Below, piece by piece: positions 34,699-44,556 of a stretch of 64,000 bases of DNA. The first letter of the stretch is position 1. Each line of letters starts with the position of its first letter. Under the pieces are notes generated by a model. That model did not search any database. It had not been told where the DNA came from and saw nothing but the letters and a program-made list of their open reading frames with translations. This stretch comes from Mycobacterium seoulense (lineage in GTDB: Bacteria; Actinomycetota; Actinomycetes; Mycobacteriales; Mycobacteriaceae), in contig NZ_AP022582.1 in NCBI RefSeq assembly GCF_010731595.1, forward strand, positions 248,001 through 312,000. Reading direction: 5' to 3'. A program made the translations under genes and the position numbers.

Positions 34699-35057
34699 AT
34701 CTTCGCCGGCTGACCGGTCCCGCTGCGGCGGCGGCGGTCCTGCTGTGCACCGGTCCGCCCCCCGCCCGGGCTGATGCGGTGGCCTACCTCGTCAACGTGA
34801 CGGTGCGCCCGGGCTACAACTTTCCCAACGCCGACGCCGCCCTCACATACGGGGACGGCATTTGCGGCAAGGTGCGGGCGGGGGAGCGCTACGCGCAGAT
34901 CATGAGGGAGGTCAAAGAGGACTTCGGCAACCCCGACGAGTACCAGGCCTCGTATCTGATCAGCCAGGCCGTCGGCGAATTGTGCCCCGCCCAGATCTGG
35001 CAGCTACGACAATCGGCGGCCGGATACGTTCCGCCCACTGGGCCCGTGCGGCAATGA
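34695..35057 (+). CDS. DUF732 secreted protein
   Basis: 120 aa. Signal peptide (RRLTGPAAAAAVLLCTGPPPARA-D) then a DUF732 domain: YLVNVTVRPGYNFPNADAALTYGDGICGKVRAGERYAQIM and a C-terminal helix with SQAVGELCPAQI. Two Cys are conserved in this family. DUF732 proteins are small exported mycobacterial proteins of unknown role. Third gene of the coupled trio ending 199 bp before yrbEA. Confidence 0.85.
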   Translation: MNLRRLTGPAAAAAVLLCTGPPPARADAVAYLVNVTVRPGYNFPNADAALTYGDGICGKVRAGERYAQIMREVKEDFGNPDEYQASYLISQAVGELCPAQIWQLRQSAAGYVPPTGPVRQ

Positions 35058-35256
35058 CAGCACCGGCCGAATATCTCAGCCATTTGTGTGGCCATGAATC
35101 ATCTTCACTCCGACCGCATTTGGCGCCCGGGCGGCAAACATCGCGAATTCGTCCGCGCGGGTTGGACGCTTGTTGTACGGTTCCCCACAAGCGACCCCCT
35201 GTTGGCCGCACGGGCGTCGCGACGGCCATATTTTCTGGCCGGGGGAGGGATTTGCC

Positions 35257-36024
35257 GTGATGTCCTCAGAGTCCGTCACCAAACCCCTCCGGTCGGTCGG
35301 CGATTTCTTCGCCATGTCGCTCGACACATTCGTGGCGATATTCAAGCTGCCCTTTGCATGGCGCGAGCTTCTCCTGCAAACCTGGTTCGTGGCGCGGGTG
35401 TCGATCATTCCGACGCTCTTGCTGACGATCCCGTTCACCGTGCTCGTCGTTTTCACCATGAACATCCTGTTGGTCGAGTTCGGGGCGGCCGACTTCTCCG
35501 GCACGGGCGCCGCGACCGCCTCGGTCACCCAGATCGGGCCGGTCGTGACCGTTCTCGTCGTCGCCGGCACGGGGGCCACGGCGATGTGCGCCGACCTGGG
35601 AGCGCGTGCCATCCATGGCGAACTCGATGCGTTGCGGGTGATGGGCGTCGACCCGGTTCGCCGGCTGGCCGCACCCCGGGTGCTGGCCGCCACCGTCGTC
35701 GCGGTGTCCCTGGTGTCGCTGGTGACCCTGGTGGGCATGGCCGGTTCGTTCTTCTTCTCGGTCTTCGTCCAGCACGTCACCCCGGGCGCCTTCGCAGCGG
35801 GTCTGACGCTGCTCACCCACCTGCCCGACCTCATCCTCGGTCTGGTCAAGGGGGCGCTGTTCGGGATGGCGGCCGCTCTGATCGCTTGCTACAAGGGCAT
35901 TTCCGTCGGCGGTGGCCCGCAAGGCGTCGGCAACGCCGTCAACGAAACCGTCGTGTACTCGTTCATCGCCCTGTTCGTGATCAACATCGTGGTGACAGCC
36001 GTCTACTACACGGGTCCACAATGA
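35257..36024 (+). CDS. yrbEA: YrbE (MlaE-like) permease A of Mce transporter
   Basis: 255 aa, five or six TM permease of the MlaE/YrbE family. Motifs: FAVEFGAADFSGTGAA-like ILLVEFGAADFSGTGAATASVTQIGPVVT, the cytosolic loop ELDALRVMGVDPVRRLAAPRVLA (EQ-loop equivalent that contacts the ATPase MceG), and GVGNAVNETVVYSF. The GTG at 35257 is eight bases from GGAGG; ATG 35260 is an alternative. First gene of an eight-gene import operon; the ATPase gene is not here. Confidence 0.93.
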   Translation: MMSSESVTKPLRSVGDFFAMSLDTFVAIFKLPFAWRELLLQTWFVARVSIIPTLLLTIPFTVLVVFTMNILLVEFGAADFSGTGAATASVTQIGPVVTVLVVAGTGATAMCADLGARAIHGELDALRVMGVDPVRRLAAPRVLAATVVAVSLVSLVTLVGMAGSFFFSVFVQHVTPGAFAAGLTLLTHLPDLILGLVKGALFGMAAALIACYKGISVGGGPQGVGNAVNETVVYSFIALFVINIVVTAVYYTGPQ

Positions 36025-36878
36025 CCGCCGACAGCGCGTTACACCGCCGATTCGCCTGGCTGCTGCACGCGGCCGACCGCGCCGCCGCCGGCTGGAATCG
36101 CGTTGGCGCGCAGGTGAAGTTCTACTCGATGGCGGTCACCGAGATGCGGACGGCCTTCTCTCGTTACGGGAAGGAGATCATCCGGCTCGTCGCCCAGATG
36201 AGCCTTGGCGCCGGCGCGCTCGCGGTGATCGGCGGCACGGTGGTGATCGTGGGTTTCCTGACCCTGTCGACCGGCGCGGTCATCGCGGTACAGGGCTATA
36301 ACCAGCTGTCGGGCATCGGCGTTGAGGCGATGACGGGATTCATCTCCGCCTACGTCAACGTACGCATCATTTCACCGGCGGTCGCCGGAGTCGGCCTGGC
36401 CGCGACCATCGGCGCGGGCGCCACCGCGCAATTGGGCGCGATGCGGATCGCCGACGAGATCGATGCGCTCGAGGTGATGGCGGTGCGGTCCGTCGCCTAC
36501 CTCGTCTCGACCCGGGTGGTCGCGGGAGTTGTCGTCGTCATCCCGCTGTATTGCGTGGCGGTGGTATGTGCGTTTCAGGCGGCCCGGTTCGGCACGACGG
36601 GCATCTATGGCCAGTCCACCGGGGTCTACGACCACTATTTCCGGACATTTCTCAATTCGACCGACTTGCTCTGGTCGTTCGTCACGGTGATCACCGCGGC
36701 GAGCGCCGTCATGCTTGTGCACACCTATTACGGCTACACCGCCTCGGGCGGCCCGGCCGGCGTCGGCCGGGCGGTCGGTCACTCGGTTCGTACGTCCCTC
36801 ATCGTGTTGACGCTGATCGTGTTGGCGATCTCCCTTTCCGTTCACGGCCAGTCCGGCCACTTCAATCTCTCGGGGTAG
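36021..36878 (+). CDS. yrbEB: YrbE permease B of Mce transporter
   Basis: 285-aa MlaE-type permease, partner of YrbEA. GTVVIVGFLTLSTGAVIAVQGYNQLSGIGVEAMTG, then GAGATAQLGAMRIADEIDALEVMAVRSVAYLVSTRVVA, the same contact-loop signature. The C-terminal helix is LTLIVLAISLSVHG. ATG overlaps the yrbEA stop (ATGA). Together the two YrbE form the inner-membrane channel for Mce-delivered lipids or sterols. Confidence 0.93.
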   Translation: MTADSALHRRFAWLLHAADRAAAGWNRVGAQVKFYSMAVTEMRTAFSRYGKEIIRLVAQMSLGAGALAVIGGTVVIVGFLTLSTGAVIAVQGYNQLSGIGVEAMTGFISAYVNVRIISPAVAGVGLAATIGAGATAQLGAMRIADEIDALEVMAVRSVAYLVSTRVVAGVVVVIPLYCVAVVCAFQAARFGTTGIYGQSTGVYDHYFRTFLNSTDLLWSFVTVITAASAVMLVHTYYGYTASGGPAGVGRAVGHSVRTSLIVLTLIVLAISLSVHGQSGHFNLSG

Positions 36879-36882
36879 GGAT

Positions 36883-38322
36883 ATGTCGGAATCGCGCTCG
36901 GAGGGCATGCATCCCGCGTGGTGGACACTGATTTTGGTCGTCGCCACCCTCGGCACCATCGTGCTGACGTCCGCCTTCTACTCCGGGTCGTTCAAGTCGT
37001 ATGTGCCGGTGACGGTGATATCCGACCGGGCGGGCCTGGTGATGGACCGTGGCGGCAAGGTCAAGATGCGTGGGGTGCAGGTGGGCCGGGTCGCCGAGAT
37101 CACCACCGGGAAGGAACAAGTCAGCCTCAGGCTGGACCTCTACCCGGACCAGGTCAAATACATCCCCGCGAACGTGCGCGCCCGCATCAGGGCCACGACG
37201 TTGTTCAGCGGCAAATATGTCGACCTCGTCTACCCGGGCCGGCCCGCCCCGAAGCGCCTGGCGGCCGGAGCGGTGATCAGGGTCGAGAACGTCGGCACCG
37301 AGGTCAACACCATGTTCGCCAACCTCGTCAAGGTGCTGGACGAGATCGACCCGGCCAAGCTTCAGGGCGTCCTGTCCGCGCTCGCCGAGGGTTTGCGCGG
37401 GCGCGGCGCAATCATGGGCCAGGGCATCACCGACGCGAACGAGGTACTGCGCGAGATCAATCCGCGCGCCGAAGCCGTCCGCGCGGACATGCGGGCGGTC
37501 AAGCGTGTCGGCGACACCTATGGTCCTGCGGCGCAGGACATACTGCGGGTGCTCGACGCGGCCAGCGTCACCAGCGGCACGGTCAACGATGACTCATCCG
37601 CCCTGGACTCGCTGCTCACCGGCGTCATCGGCCTCTCTCGGAGCGGTATCAACCTCGTTGGCCCCAACAAGGACAACATCATCAGGGCAGTGAATCTGCT
37701 CGAACCCACGACGAGCCTGCTGGCGAAATACAACCCCGCCCTGACGTGCATGTTGGTCGGCGCCAAGACCGCCCTCGATACCGGGTACCGGGACGCGATG
37801 GGTGGCGCCAACGGCTACTCGCTGATCATCGACAGCACGCCTTTGTTCGGTGCGGACCAATACCGGTACCCGCAGAACCTTCCGATCGTGGGCGCCAGGG
37901 GCGGGCCCGGCGGTAAGCCGGGCTGCGGATCGCTGCCGGATGTCGCCGCGAATTGGCCACTGCGTGAGTTGATTACGAACACCGGTTGGGGGACCGGCCT
38001 GGATATCCGGCCCAACCCCGGAATCGCCTTCCCCGGATACGCCGACTACCTGCCCGTCACCCGGGGGATTCCCGAACCGCCCAGCATCCGCTACCCGGGC
38101 GGCCCCGCGCCCGGCCCGATCCCGTACCCGGGGGCGCCGCCGTACGGCGCGCCGCAATACGCCCCGGACGGGACGCCGCTGTACCCGGGTCTGCCGCCGG
38201 CGCCACCGCCGGGCGCACCACCCGAACCCGGTTCCCCGCCACCGGGATCCGAGCCGGCCGTGATCCCGGCCCCCGCACAGCTGCAGCCCACCCCCACACC
38301 GCCACCCCCGCCCGCGCCGTGA
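36883..38322 (+). CDS. mceA: Mce family protein A
   Basis: 479 aa. N-terminal TM anchor (WWTLILVVATLGTIVLTSAFYSGSF), an MCE domain (about 40-120: VTVISDRAGLVMDRGGKVKMRGVQVGRVAEI), then a helical region, then a Pro-rich tail of about 90 residues. Mce subunits form a hexameric tunnel that moves lipids across the periplasm. ATG four bases after yrbEB. The final 90 residues are almost only Pro/Gly/Ala/Tyr. Confidence 0.93.
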   Translation: MSESRSEGMHPAWWTLILVVATLGTIVLTSAFYSGSFKSYVPVTVISDRAGLVMDRGGKVKMRGVQVGRVAEITTGKEQVSLRLDLYPDQVKYIPANVRARIRATTLFSGKYVDLVYPGRPAPKRLAAGAVIRVENVGTEVNTMFANLVKVLDEIDPAKLQGVLSALAEGLRGRGAIMGQGITDANEVLREINPRAEAVRADMRAVKRVGDTYGPAAQDILRVLDAASVTSGTVNDDSSALDSLLTGVIGLSRSGINLVGPNKDNIIRAVNLLEPTTSLLAKYNPALTCMLVGAKTALDTGYRDAMGGANGYSLIIDSTPLFGADQYRYPQNLPIVGARGGPGGKPGCGSLPDVAANWPLRELITNTGWGTGLDIRPNPGIAFPGYADYLPVTRGIPEPPSIRYPGGPAPGPIPYPGAPPYGAPQYAPDGTPLYPGLPPAPPPGAPPEPGSPPPGSEPAVIPAPAQLQPTPTPPPPPAP

Positions 38323-38357
38323 CGACCAGCCGACTCACGTAAACGAGGAGCACCGCT

Positions 38358-39386
38358 ATGAAGGAGAACATGCTCGGCGCGATCTGGCGCCTGGCGATCT
38401 TCATGGTCGTGTGCACCCTGGGCCTGGTCGCGATGTTGGCGATCTTCGCGCAACTGCGGTTCGGCAACGAACTGCCGTACAGAGCGCGGTTCAGCAACGT
38501 GTCCGGCCTCGAGGCCGGCAACTTCGTCCGCATCGCGGGCGTCGAAGTCGGCAAGGTCGGCAAGATCTCGGTTCAGGACGACGGCACCGCGGTCGTCGAC
38601 TTCAGCGCCGACAGCACCGTGGTGCTGACGGAGGGCAGCAAGGCGGTCATCCGTTACCAGAACCTCATCGGCGGCCGCTACCTTGCCCTACAGGAAGGTC
38701 CCGGTGGCACAAGGCAACTCAGGCCCGGCGATACGATTCCGCTGGCTCGGACGTCGCCGGCGCTGGACTTGGACGCGCTGATCGGCGGCTTCCGCCCGTT
38801 GTTCCGCGCGCTGGATCCCGATCAGGTCAACACGTTGTCCAGCGAGCTCATCAAAGCATTCCAGGGCGAGGGCGCAACGATCGGCTCCGTCCTGGCGCGC
38901 ACCGCCGCGCTGACGAACACCCTGGCGGACCGGGACCAGCTCATCGGGCAGGTCATCATCAACCTCAACACCGTGCTGGGCTCGCTCGGAGACCAAAGCG
39001 CCCAGTTCGCAAAGACCGTCGACTCGTTGTCCCAGCTGCTGGCGACGCTCGCCGGCCGCAAGCAAGACATCAGCAACGGGATCGCCTATGCCAATGCCGC
39101 AGCCGCTTCGATCGCCGATCTCCTCGCGAAAGGCCGTGCGCCCCTGACGAAGATCCTCGGCGAGGGCGAGCGGGCGGGTGGCCTCATCCTGGCCGATCGA
39201 GACTACTTCGACGACTTCCTCAACACCCTGCCGGACGCCTACCAGATGTTGAACCGGCAGGGCCTGTACGGCGACTTCTTCAGTTTCTATCTGTGCGAGA
39301 TGCTCTTCAAGCTGAATGGCAAAGGCGGGCAACCGGTTTACGTCAAGGTGATCGGCCAGCCCTCGGGGAGGTGCACACCGCGATGA
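38358..39386 (+). CDS. mceB: Mce family protein B
   Basis: 342 aa. TM helix (IWRLAIFMVVCTLGLVAMLAIFAQL), MCE domain with PYRARFSNVSGLEAGNFVRIAGVEVGKVGKIS and LIGGRYLALQEGPGG, then the long helix that forms the tunnel needle. Gap of 35 bp after mceA with GAGGAG. Its stop overlaps mceC (ATGA). Confidence 0.93.
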   Translation: MKENMLGAIWRLAIFMVVCTLGLVAMLAIFAQLRFGNELPYRARFSNVSGLEAGNFVRIAGVEVGKVGKISVQDDGTAVVDFSADSTVVLTEGSKAVIRYQNLIGGRYLALQEGPGGTRQLRPGDTIPLARTSPALDLDALIGGFRPLFRALDPDQVNTLSSELIKAFQGEGATIGSVLARTAALTNTLADRDQLIGQVIINLNTVLGSLGDQSAQFAKTVDSLSQLLATLAGRKQDISNGIAYANAAAASIADLLAKGRAPLTKILGEGERAGGLILADRDYFDDFLNTLPDAYQMLNRQGLYGDFFSFYLCEMLFKLNGKGGQPVYVKVIGQPSGRCTPR

Positions 39387-40699
39387 AGTACTTCTCCGAA
39401 CGCAATCCCCTCGTCGTCGGCGCGATCGGGGTCGTGGTCGTCGCCGGCGCGGTGGCCGCGTCGCTGACCTATAGCAAGCTGCCCTTCTTCAAGTCGGGCA
39501 GGGAATACTCGGCGTACTTCGCCGAAGCGGGCGGGCTGTTAACGGGTGCCGCGGTGCAGGTTTCGGGCGTCAAATCCGGCACGGTGGACAGCATCGCGTT
39601 GGACGGTGCGCGGGTGCTCGTCACGTTCGAGGTTGACAAGCACATCCGGCTCGGAGACCGCAGTGAGGCGTCGATCAAGACGAAGAGCCTGCTGGGCGCC
39701 AAGATCCTGGAGATCACCACCCGCGGCGACGGTAGGCTGTCCGGGCCGATCCCGCTCGAGCACACCCATGCGCCCTACCAGCTGCCCGACGCGCTCGGTG
39801 ACCTCGGCGCCGCGATCAGCGGGATGGACACCAACCGGTTGTCCGAATCACTGGCGGTGCTGGCGGACACCTTCTCCGACACCCCCGCCGACCTGAAGAT
39901 CGCGTTGGCCGGCGTCGCGCGGTTCTCGCAGACATTAAGTGACCGGGACACGCAGTTGCGAAATCTCTTGGCCAACGCCAACAAAGCGACCACCGTGTTG
40001 TCGCAGCGCAGTGACCAGATAGCCCGTCTGATCGCCGACAGCAACGCGCTGCTCGTGCAATTGCAGGGCCAGAGCCGCGCGCTGGACCAGATCTCCGGCA
40101 ACATCGCGGCGGTGAGCCGGCAGATCAAGGGGTTCATCGCCGACAACCGGCAGACACTCAAGCCGGCGTTGGACAAGCTCAACGAGGTCTTGGCGATCGT
40201 CGACAACCGCAAAGAACGAGTGCGACAGGCGATCAAGAAGTTCGATGACTATGCGCTGTCGCTCGGCGAATCCATGTCCACGGGTCCATGGTTCAACTTC
40301 TACATCGCCAACCTGATCCCTGGTCAGTTCATCCAGCCCTTCGTCGACGCCGCATTCTCCGATCTCGGTCTGGACCCGAATGTGCTGCTGCCGTCACAAC
40401 TCTCCGATCCGCAGGTCGGTCAGCCGGGAACACCGGCCTTGCCGGTACCGTTCCCGCGCACCGGTCAGGGCGGCGAGCCGAGGCTGAACCTCCCGGACGC
40501 GATCACCGGCAATCCGGGTGACCCGCGCTACCCCTACCGTGAGCCGCCCCCCGCGCCGCCGCCGGGTGGACCGCCGCCGGGGCCGCCGCCGCTCGCCCCG
40601 GGGCAGACGGCCCCACCCCCGGCGCCACCTTCGCCGTCGCCGGTATACGTGCCGGCGCCGGGTGAATCGCCGTCACCGCCGAAAGCCGGTGAAAGATGA
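39383..40699 (+). CDS. mceC: Mce family protein C
   Basis: 438 aa. TM (LVVGAIGVVVVAGAVAASLTY), MCE domain (YSAYFAEAGGLLTGAAVQVSGVKSGTVDSI, SLLGAKILEITTRGDG), helical needle with SDRDTQLRNLLANANKATTVLSQRSDQI, and a Pro-rich tail of about 70 residues. ATG overlaps the mceB stop and its own stop overlaps mceD. Confidence 0.93.
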   Translation: MKYFSERNPLVVGAIGVVVVAGAVAASLTYSKLPFFKSGREYSAYFAEAGGLLTGAAVQVSGVKSGTVDSIALDGARVLVTFEVDKHIRLGDRSEASIKTKSLLGAKILEITTRGDGRLSGPIPLEHTHAPYQLPDALGDLGAAISGMDTNRLSESLAVLADTFSDTPADLKIALAGVARFSQTLSDRDTQLRNLLANANKATTVLSQRSDQIARLIADSNALLVQLQGQSRALDQISGNIAAVSRQIKGFIADNRQTLKPALDKLNEVLAIVDNRKERVRQAIKKFDDYALSLGESMSTGPWFNFYIANLIPGQFIQPFVDAAFSDLGLDPNVLLPSQLSDPQVGQPGTPALPVPFPRTGQGGEPRLNLPDAITGNPGDPRYPYREPPPAPPPGGPPPGPPPLAPGQTAPPPAPPSPSPVYVPAPGESPSPPKAGER

Positions 40700-41982
40700 A
40701 CCGCCACAACGCCAGAATCGGCCTGGCCGCCGTGCTGGTGCTGAGCCTCCTTGCCGGCGCCGCGGTGCTCTGGCGCTCGTCGACGGCGAGCAGCAGGACC
40801 ACGGTCGTCGCCTACTTCGCCAACAGCAACGGGATCTTCGTAGGCGACGAGGTGCGCATCCTGGGGGTGGCAGTCGGCCACATCAAAAAGATCGAGCCGC
40901 AACCCGAGCGCGTCAAGATCACCTTCTGGTATGAGGCCAAATACCAGGTGCCGGCCGATGCCAAGGCCGTGATCCTCTCGCCGTCGCTGGTTACCGCGCG
41001 GGCGATCCAGCTGACCCCCGCCTACACCGGTGGACCGCGGCTGCAAGACGGTGCCGTGATTCCGCAGGCGCGCACCGCGGTCCCGGTGGAGTGGGACGAC
41101 CTGCGTCAGGACCTGGAAAAGCTCACCCAGATGCTGCAGCCGACCCGCAGCGGCCTCAGCCCGCTCGGATCGCTCCTGACGACCGCCGCGAACAACCTGC
41201 GCGGCCAGGGAGTGAGCATCCGCGACACCATCATCAAGCTCTCTCAAGCGGTTTCAGCGCTGGGCGACCACAGCAAGGACCTATTCAGCACCGTGAAGAA
41301 CCTGTCGATCCTGGTTTCGGCGTTGCAAAGCAGCGGTGACCTGATGCGGCAGCTGAATCAGAATCTGGCCTCGGTCACCGGCCTGCTGACCAATGATCCC
41401 AACGAGGTCGCCAACGCGGTCACAGCACTTTCCGACGTCGTCGGCGACGTCCGAACCTTCGTGGCCGACAACCGCGAAGCGCTGGGCACCACGTCCGACA
41501 AGCTGGCTTCGGTGTCGACCGCGCTGAACAACAGCCTCGACGACATCAGGCAGGCGTTGCATGTCGCCCCCACCGAGCTACAGAACTTCATGAACATCTA
41601 TCAGCCCGCGCAGGGCACCCTGAGCGGTGCGCCGGCATTCGCCAATTTCGCCAATCCGGTCGCCTTCCTGTGCGGGGCGATACAGGCGGCGTCGCGCCTG
41701 GGATGGGACCAGTCGGCGAAGCTGTGCGTTCAGTACCTGGCGCCGATCATCAAGAATCGCCAGTACAACTTCCCCCCGCTGGGTGAGAACCTGGTGGTCG
41801 GCGCCACGGCACGCCCGAATGAGGTGACCTACAGCGAGGACTGGATGCGGCCGGACTATGTTCCGCCGCAGCCGAATCCGATGGGAATTCCCGGCCTGCC
41901 GTCCGCCCCGGCCCGGGTGCACGCGACCAATCCCGCCGACGGCCTGCGCGGATTGATGCTGCCGACGGGGGACGGACCGTGA
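40696..41982 (+). CDS. mceD: Mce family protein D
   Basis: 428 aa. TM helix (IGLAAVLVLSLLAGAAVLW), MCE domain (VVAYFANSNGIFVGDEVRILGVAVGHIKKI), helical region with conserved FMNIYQPAQGTLSGA, and a PNEVTYSEDWMRPDY motif typical of MceD near the C-terminus. ATGA overlap with mceC and GTGA with mceE. Confidence 0.93.
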   Translation: MNRHNARIGLAAVLVLSLLAGAAVLWRSSTASSRTTVVAYFANSNGIFVGDEVRILGVAVGHIKKIEPQPERVKITFWYEAKYQVPADAKAVILSPSLVTARAIQLTPAYTGGPRLQDGAVIPQARTAVPVEWDDLRQDLEKLTQMLQPTRSGLSPLGSLLTTAANNLRGQGVSIRDTIIKLSQAVSALGDHSKDLFSTVKNLSILVSALQSSGDLMRQLNQNLASVTGLLTNDPNEVANAVTALSDVVGDVRTFVADNREALGTTSDKLASVSTALNNSLDDIRQALHVAPTELQNFMNIYQPAQGTLSGAPAFANFANPVAFLCGAIQAASRLGWDQSAKLCVQYLAPIIKNRQYNFPPLGENLVVGATARPNEVTYSEDWMRPDYVPPQPNPMGIPGLPSAPARVHATNPADGLRGLMLPTGDGP

Positions 41983-43115
41983 CGGGCCGCCTGCGTCGCG
42001 CCGTGGTGGGGTTGGTCGCGGCGCTGACGATGGTCGCGCCGGCGGGCTGTGGTTGGCGCGGTCTGAACTCGGTCGCGCTGCCGGGAACCGCCGGACGCGG
42101 TCCCGGGGCGTTCACGATTCAGGCGCAACTGCCTGACGTGGGCACCCTGGAACAGAACTCGCGAGTGCAGGTCGGCGACGTTACGGTCGGCAACGTCACC
42201 AGGATCGAGCGGCAGGGCTGGCATGCGCTGCTGACCATCCGGCTCGACGGCGATGTCGACCTGCCGGCCAACGCGACCGCGACGATCGGACAAACCAGCC
42301 TGCTGGGTTCCCTGCATGTCGAGCTGGCGCCGCCCACCGACGTCCCACCCCGGGGCAGGTTGCAGGAGGGCTCGCTGATTTCCCTGTCGTCGGCCGGCAG
42401 TTACCCGTCGACGGAGCAGACCCTCGCCGCTATCTCGTTGTTGCTCAACGGCGGCGGGATCGGGCAGATCCAGGACATCACGCAGGCACTGAGCACCGCG
42501 CTGGCCGGCCGTGGCGATGACCTGCGCAGCCTGATCACTCAGCTCGACACCTTTACGGGCCACATCGCCGACCAGACCGGTGACATCATCGCCTCCGCCG
42601 AGAGCCTCAACAACCTGGTCGGTCAGTTCGCGGATCAGAAGCCGGTGATGGACAGGGCGCTGACGACCATCCCGGCCGCGCTTCGCACCTTGGCCGACGA
42701 GCGGCAGACCCTGGTGGAGGCGCTCGATCAGTTCGGCAAGTTCAGTGCGCTGGTTGCCGATTCGACACGCCAGACCAAGGACGCTCTGGTCAAAGAGCTC
42801 AACGACCTGGCGCCGGTGTTGGAATCGCTGGCCAACGCCGGCCCCGCGATGACCCGCGCGTTGAGCCTGCTCGCCACCTATCCGTTCCCGAAGGAGACCA
42901 TCAGCAAGTGGGCCCGCGGGGACTACGCCAATCTGACCGCCATCATCGACCTCACGCTGAGCCGACTCGACGCGTCATTCCTCACGGGCACCCGGTTCGA
43001 GGGCAATTTGACGGAGTTGGAACTGCAGTGGGGCCGGACGATCGGCCAGATGCCGAGTCCGTACACGGCCGGCAATCCGCTTGTCGCGCCGTATCATTGG
43101 GATCAGGGGCATTGA
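41979..43115 (+). CDS. mceE: Mce family lipoprotein E (LprK-like)
   Basis: 378 aa. Lipoprotein signal peptide with lipobox VAPAGC (Cys near residue 24), then MCE domain (FTIQAQLPDVGTLEQNSRVQVGDVTVGNVTRI, LLGSLHVELAPP), and a helical domain ending with FLTGTRFEGNLTELELQWGRTIGQMPSPYTAGNPL. This is the usual lipidated position-E subunit. GTG start overlaps mceD. Confidence 0.93.
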   Translation: MTGRLRRAVVGLVAALTMVAPAGCGWRGLNSVALPGTAGRGPGAFTIQAQLPDVGTLEQNSRVQVGDVTVGNVTRIERQGWHALLTIRLDGDVDLPANATATIGQTSLLGSLHVELAPPTDVPPRGRLQEGSLISLSSAGSYPSTEQTLAAISLLLNGGGIGQIQDITQALSTALAGRGDDLRSLITQLDTFTGHIADQTGDIIASAESLNNLVGQFADQKPVMDRALTTIPAALRTLADERQTLVEALDQFGKFSALVADSTRQTKDALVKELNDLAPVLESLANAGPAMTRALSLLATYPFPKETISKWARGDYANLTAIIDLTLSRLDASFLTGTRFEGNLTELELQWGRTIGQMPSPYTAGNPLVAPYHWDQGH

Positions 43116-43116
43116 C

Positions 43117-44556
43117 ATGCCGCCCTTGTCGAGACGAATCCTCGTCCAGCTGGCGATCTTTGTGGTCGTCGCGCTGGCCGGCGGCGCGGTGATGGTGTTC
43201 GGCTACATCCAGCTTCCGGCCATGTTCGGCATCGGCCGCTACCGCGTCACCGTCGAGCTGCCGCAGGCCGCCGGCCTGTACCCCAGCGGCAATGTCACTT
43301 ATCGTGGCACCGAAGTCGGCCGGGTCGACAGCGTGCGCCTCACCAACACCGGCGTCGTGGCGGTGCTCTCCCTGAAGTCGGGGATCGACATCCCGTCGGA
43401 TCTCGATGCGCAGGTGCACAGTCAGTCGGCGGTGGGAGAGCAGTACGTTGCCCTGCTGCCACGCAGGGCGTCTCCGCCGCTGCGGAACGGCGACGTGATC
43501 CGCCCGGATCGCGTGTCGGTGCCGCCCGACCTGGACACGATGTTGGATGCGGCGAACCGTGGTGTGGAGTCGGTCCCCCGTGAGGACCTCAAGACCGTCG
43601 TCGACGAGGCCTCCACGGCCGTCAGCGGGCTCGGTCCGGACATCTCCCGGCTCGTGGCGGGCGCCAGTTCGCTGTCCATCGATGCGCGAAAGAATCTCGG
43701 TGCGCTGCTCACCCTGATCGACGACTCCAAGCCGGTGCTCGATGCGCAGACCGACACACCGGACGCGGTACAGGCGTGGGCCGCGCACCTGGCCGATCTC
43801 ACCCGCGGGGTGCAGAGAAACGACACCGCCGTCCGGCAGGTGCTCGAGCAAGGCGGGCCCGCCGTGGGGGAAGTGCGTCAGCTCTTGGATCGGGTGAACC
43901 CGACGCTGCCTGTCCTGCTCGCCAACCTGATCGGTGTCGGGCAGGTCGCGCTGACCTATCACGCCGGCATTGAGCAGCTGCTGGTCCTTCTTCCCCAGGC
44001 GGTGGCCACGATTCAGGCGATCAATGTCCCGAACAGGAACACCAAACAGGGCTACAAGGGCGCCTTCCTGAGTTTCAACCTGCGACTGAACCTGCCGCCA
44101 CCGTGTCTGACCGGCTTTCTGCCGGCGCAGCAGCAGCGGGTTCCGTCGTGGGACGACTACCCGGACCGCCCCGCGGGCGACCTGTATTGCCGGGTGCCAC
44201 AGGACTCCCCGCAGAACGTCCGGGGCGTTCGCAACACCCCGTGTGTGGGACGCCCGGGCAAACGCGCCCCGACGGTGCAGATGTGCGACAGCGACGAAAC
44301 CTACATTCCGCTCAACGACGGTTACAACTGGAAAGGCGACCCGAACGCGACGCTTTCGGGCCAGCCCGTCCCGCAGCCGCGCCCACCGGCACCACCCGCG
44401 CCGCCCCCCGACCCCATACCGATTGCGGCCGCCGAGTACGACCCGGCCACCGGCACCTACGTCGGCCCCGACGGGCATGTCTACACGCAATCCGACCTGG
44501 CCACCCCCGGGGGAAAGGAGCGCACATGGCAGACGATGTTGCTACCGCCGAATTGA
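43117..44556 (+). CDS. mceF: Mce family protein F
   Basis: 479 aa. TM (ILVQLAIFVVVALAGGAVMVFGYIQ), MCE domain (RVTVELPQAAGLYPSGNVTYRGTEVGRVDSV, VGEQYVALLPR), helical needle, a Cys-containing segment (GDLYCRVPQDSPQNVRGVRNTPC) conserved in MceF, and a Pro-rich stretch before ATGTYVGPDGHVYTQSDL. ATG one base after the mceE stop region. Its tail overlaps the next gene by 31 bp. Confidence 0.93.
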   Translation: MPPLSRRILVQLAIFVVVALAGGAVMVFGYIQLPAMFGIGRYRVTVELPQAAGLYPSGNVTYRGTEVGRVDSVRLTNTGVVAVLSLKSGIDIPSDLDAQVHSQSAVGEQYVALLPRRASPPLRNGDVIRPDRVSVPPDLDTMLDAANRGVESVPREDLKTVVDEASTAVSGLGPDISRLVAGASSLSIDARKNLGALLTLIDDSKPVLDAQTDTPDAVQAWAAHLADLTRGVQRNDTAVRQVLEQGGPAVGEVRQLLDRVNPTLPVLLANLIGVGQVALTYHAGIEQLLVLLPQAVATIQAINVPNRNTKQGYKGAFLSFNLRLNLPPPCLTGFLPAQQQRVPSWDDYPDRPAGDLYCRVPQDSPQNVRGVRNTPCVGRPGKRAPTVQMCDSDETYIPLNDGYNWKGDPNATLSGQPVPQPRPPAPPAPPPDPIPIAAAEYDPATGTYVGPDGHVYTQSDLATPGGKERTWQTMLLPPN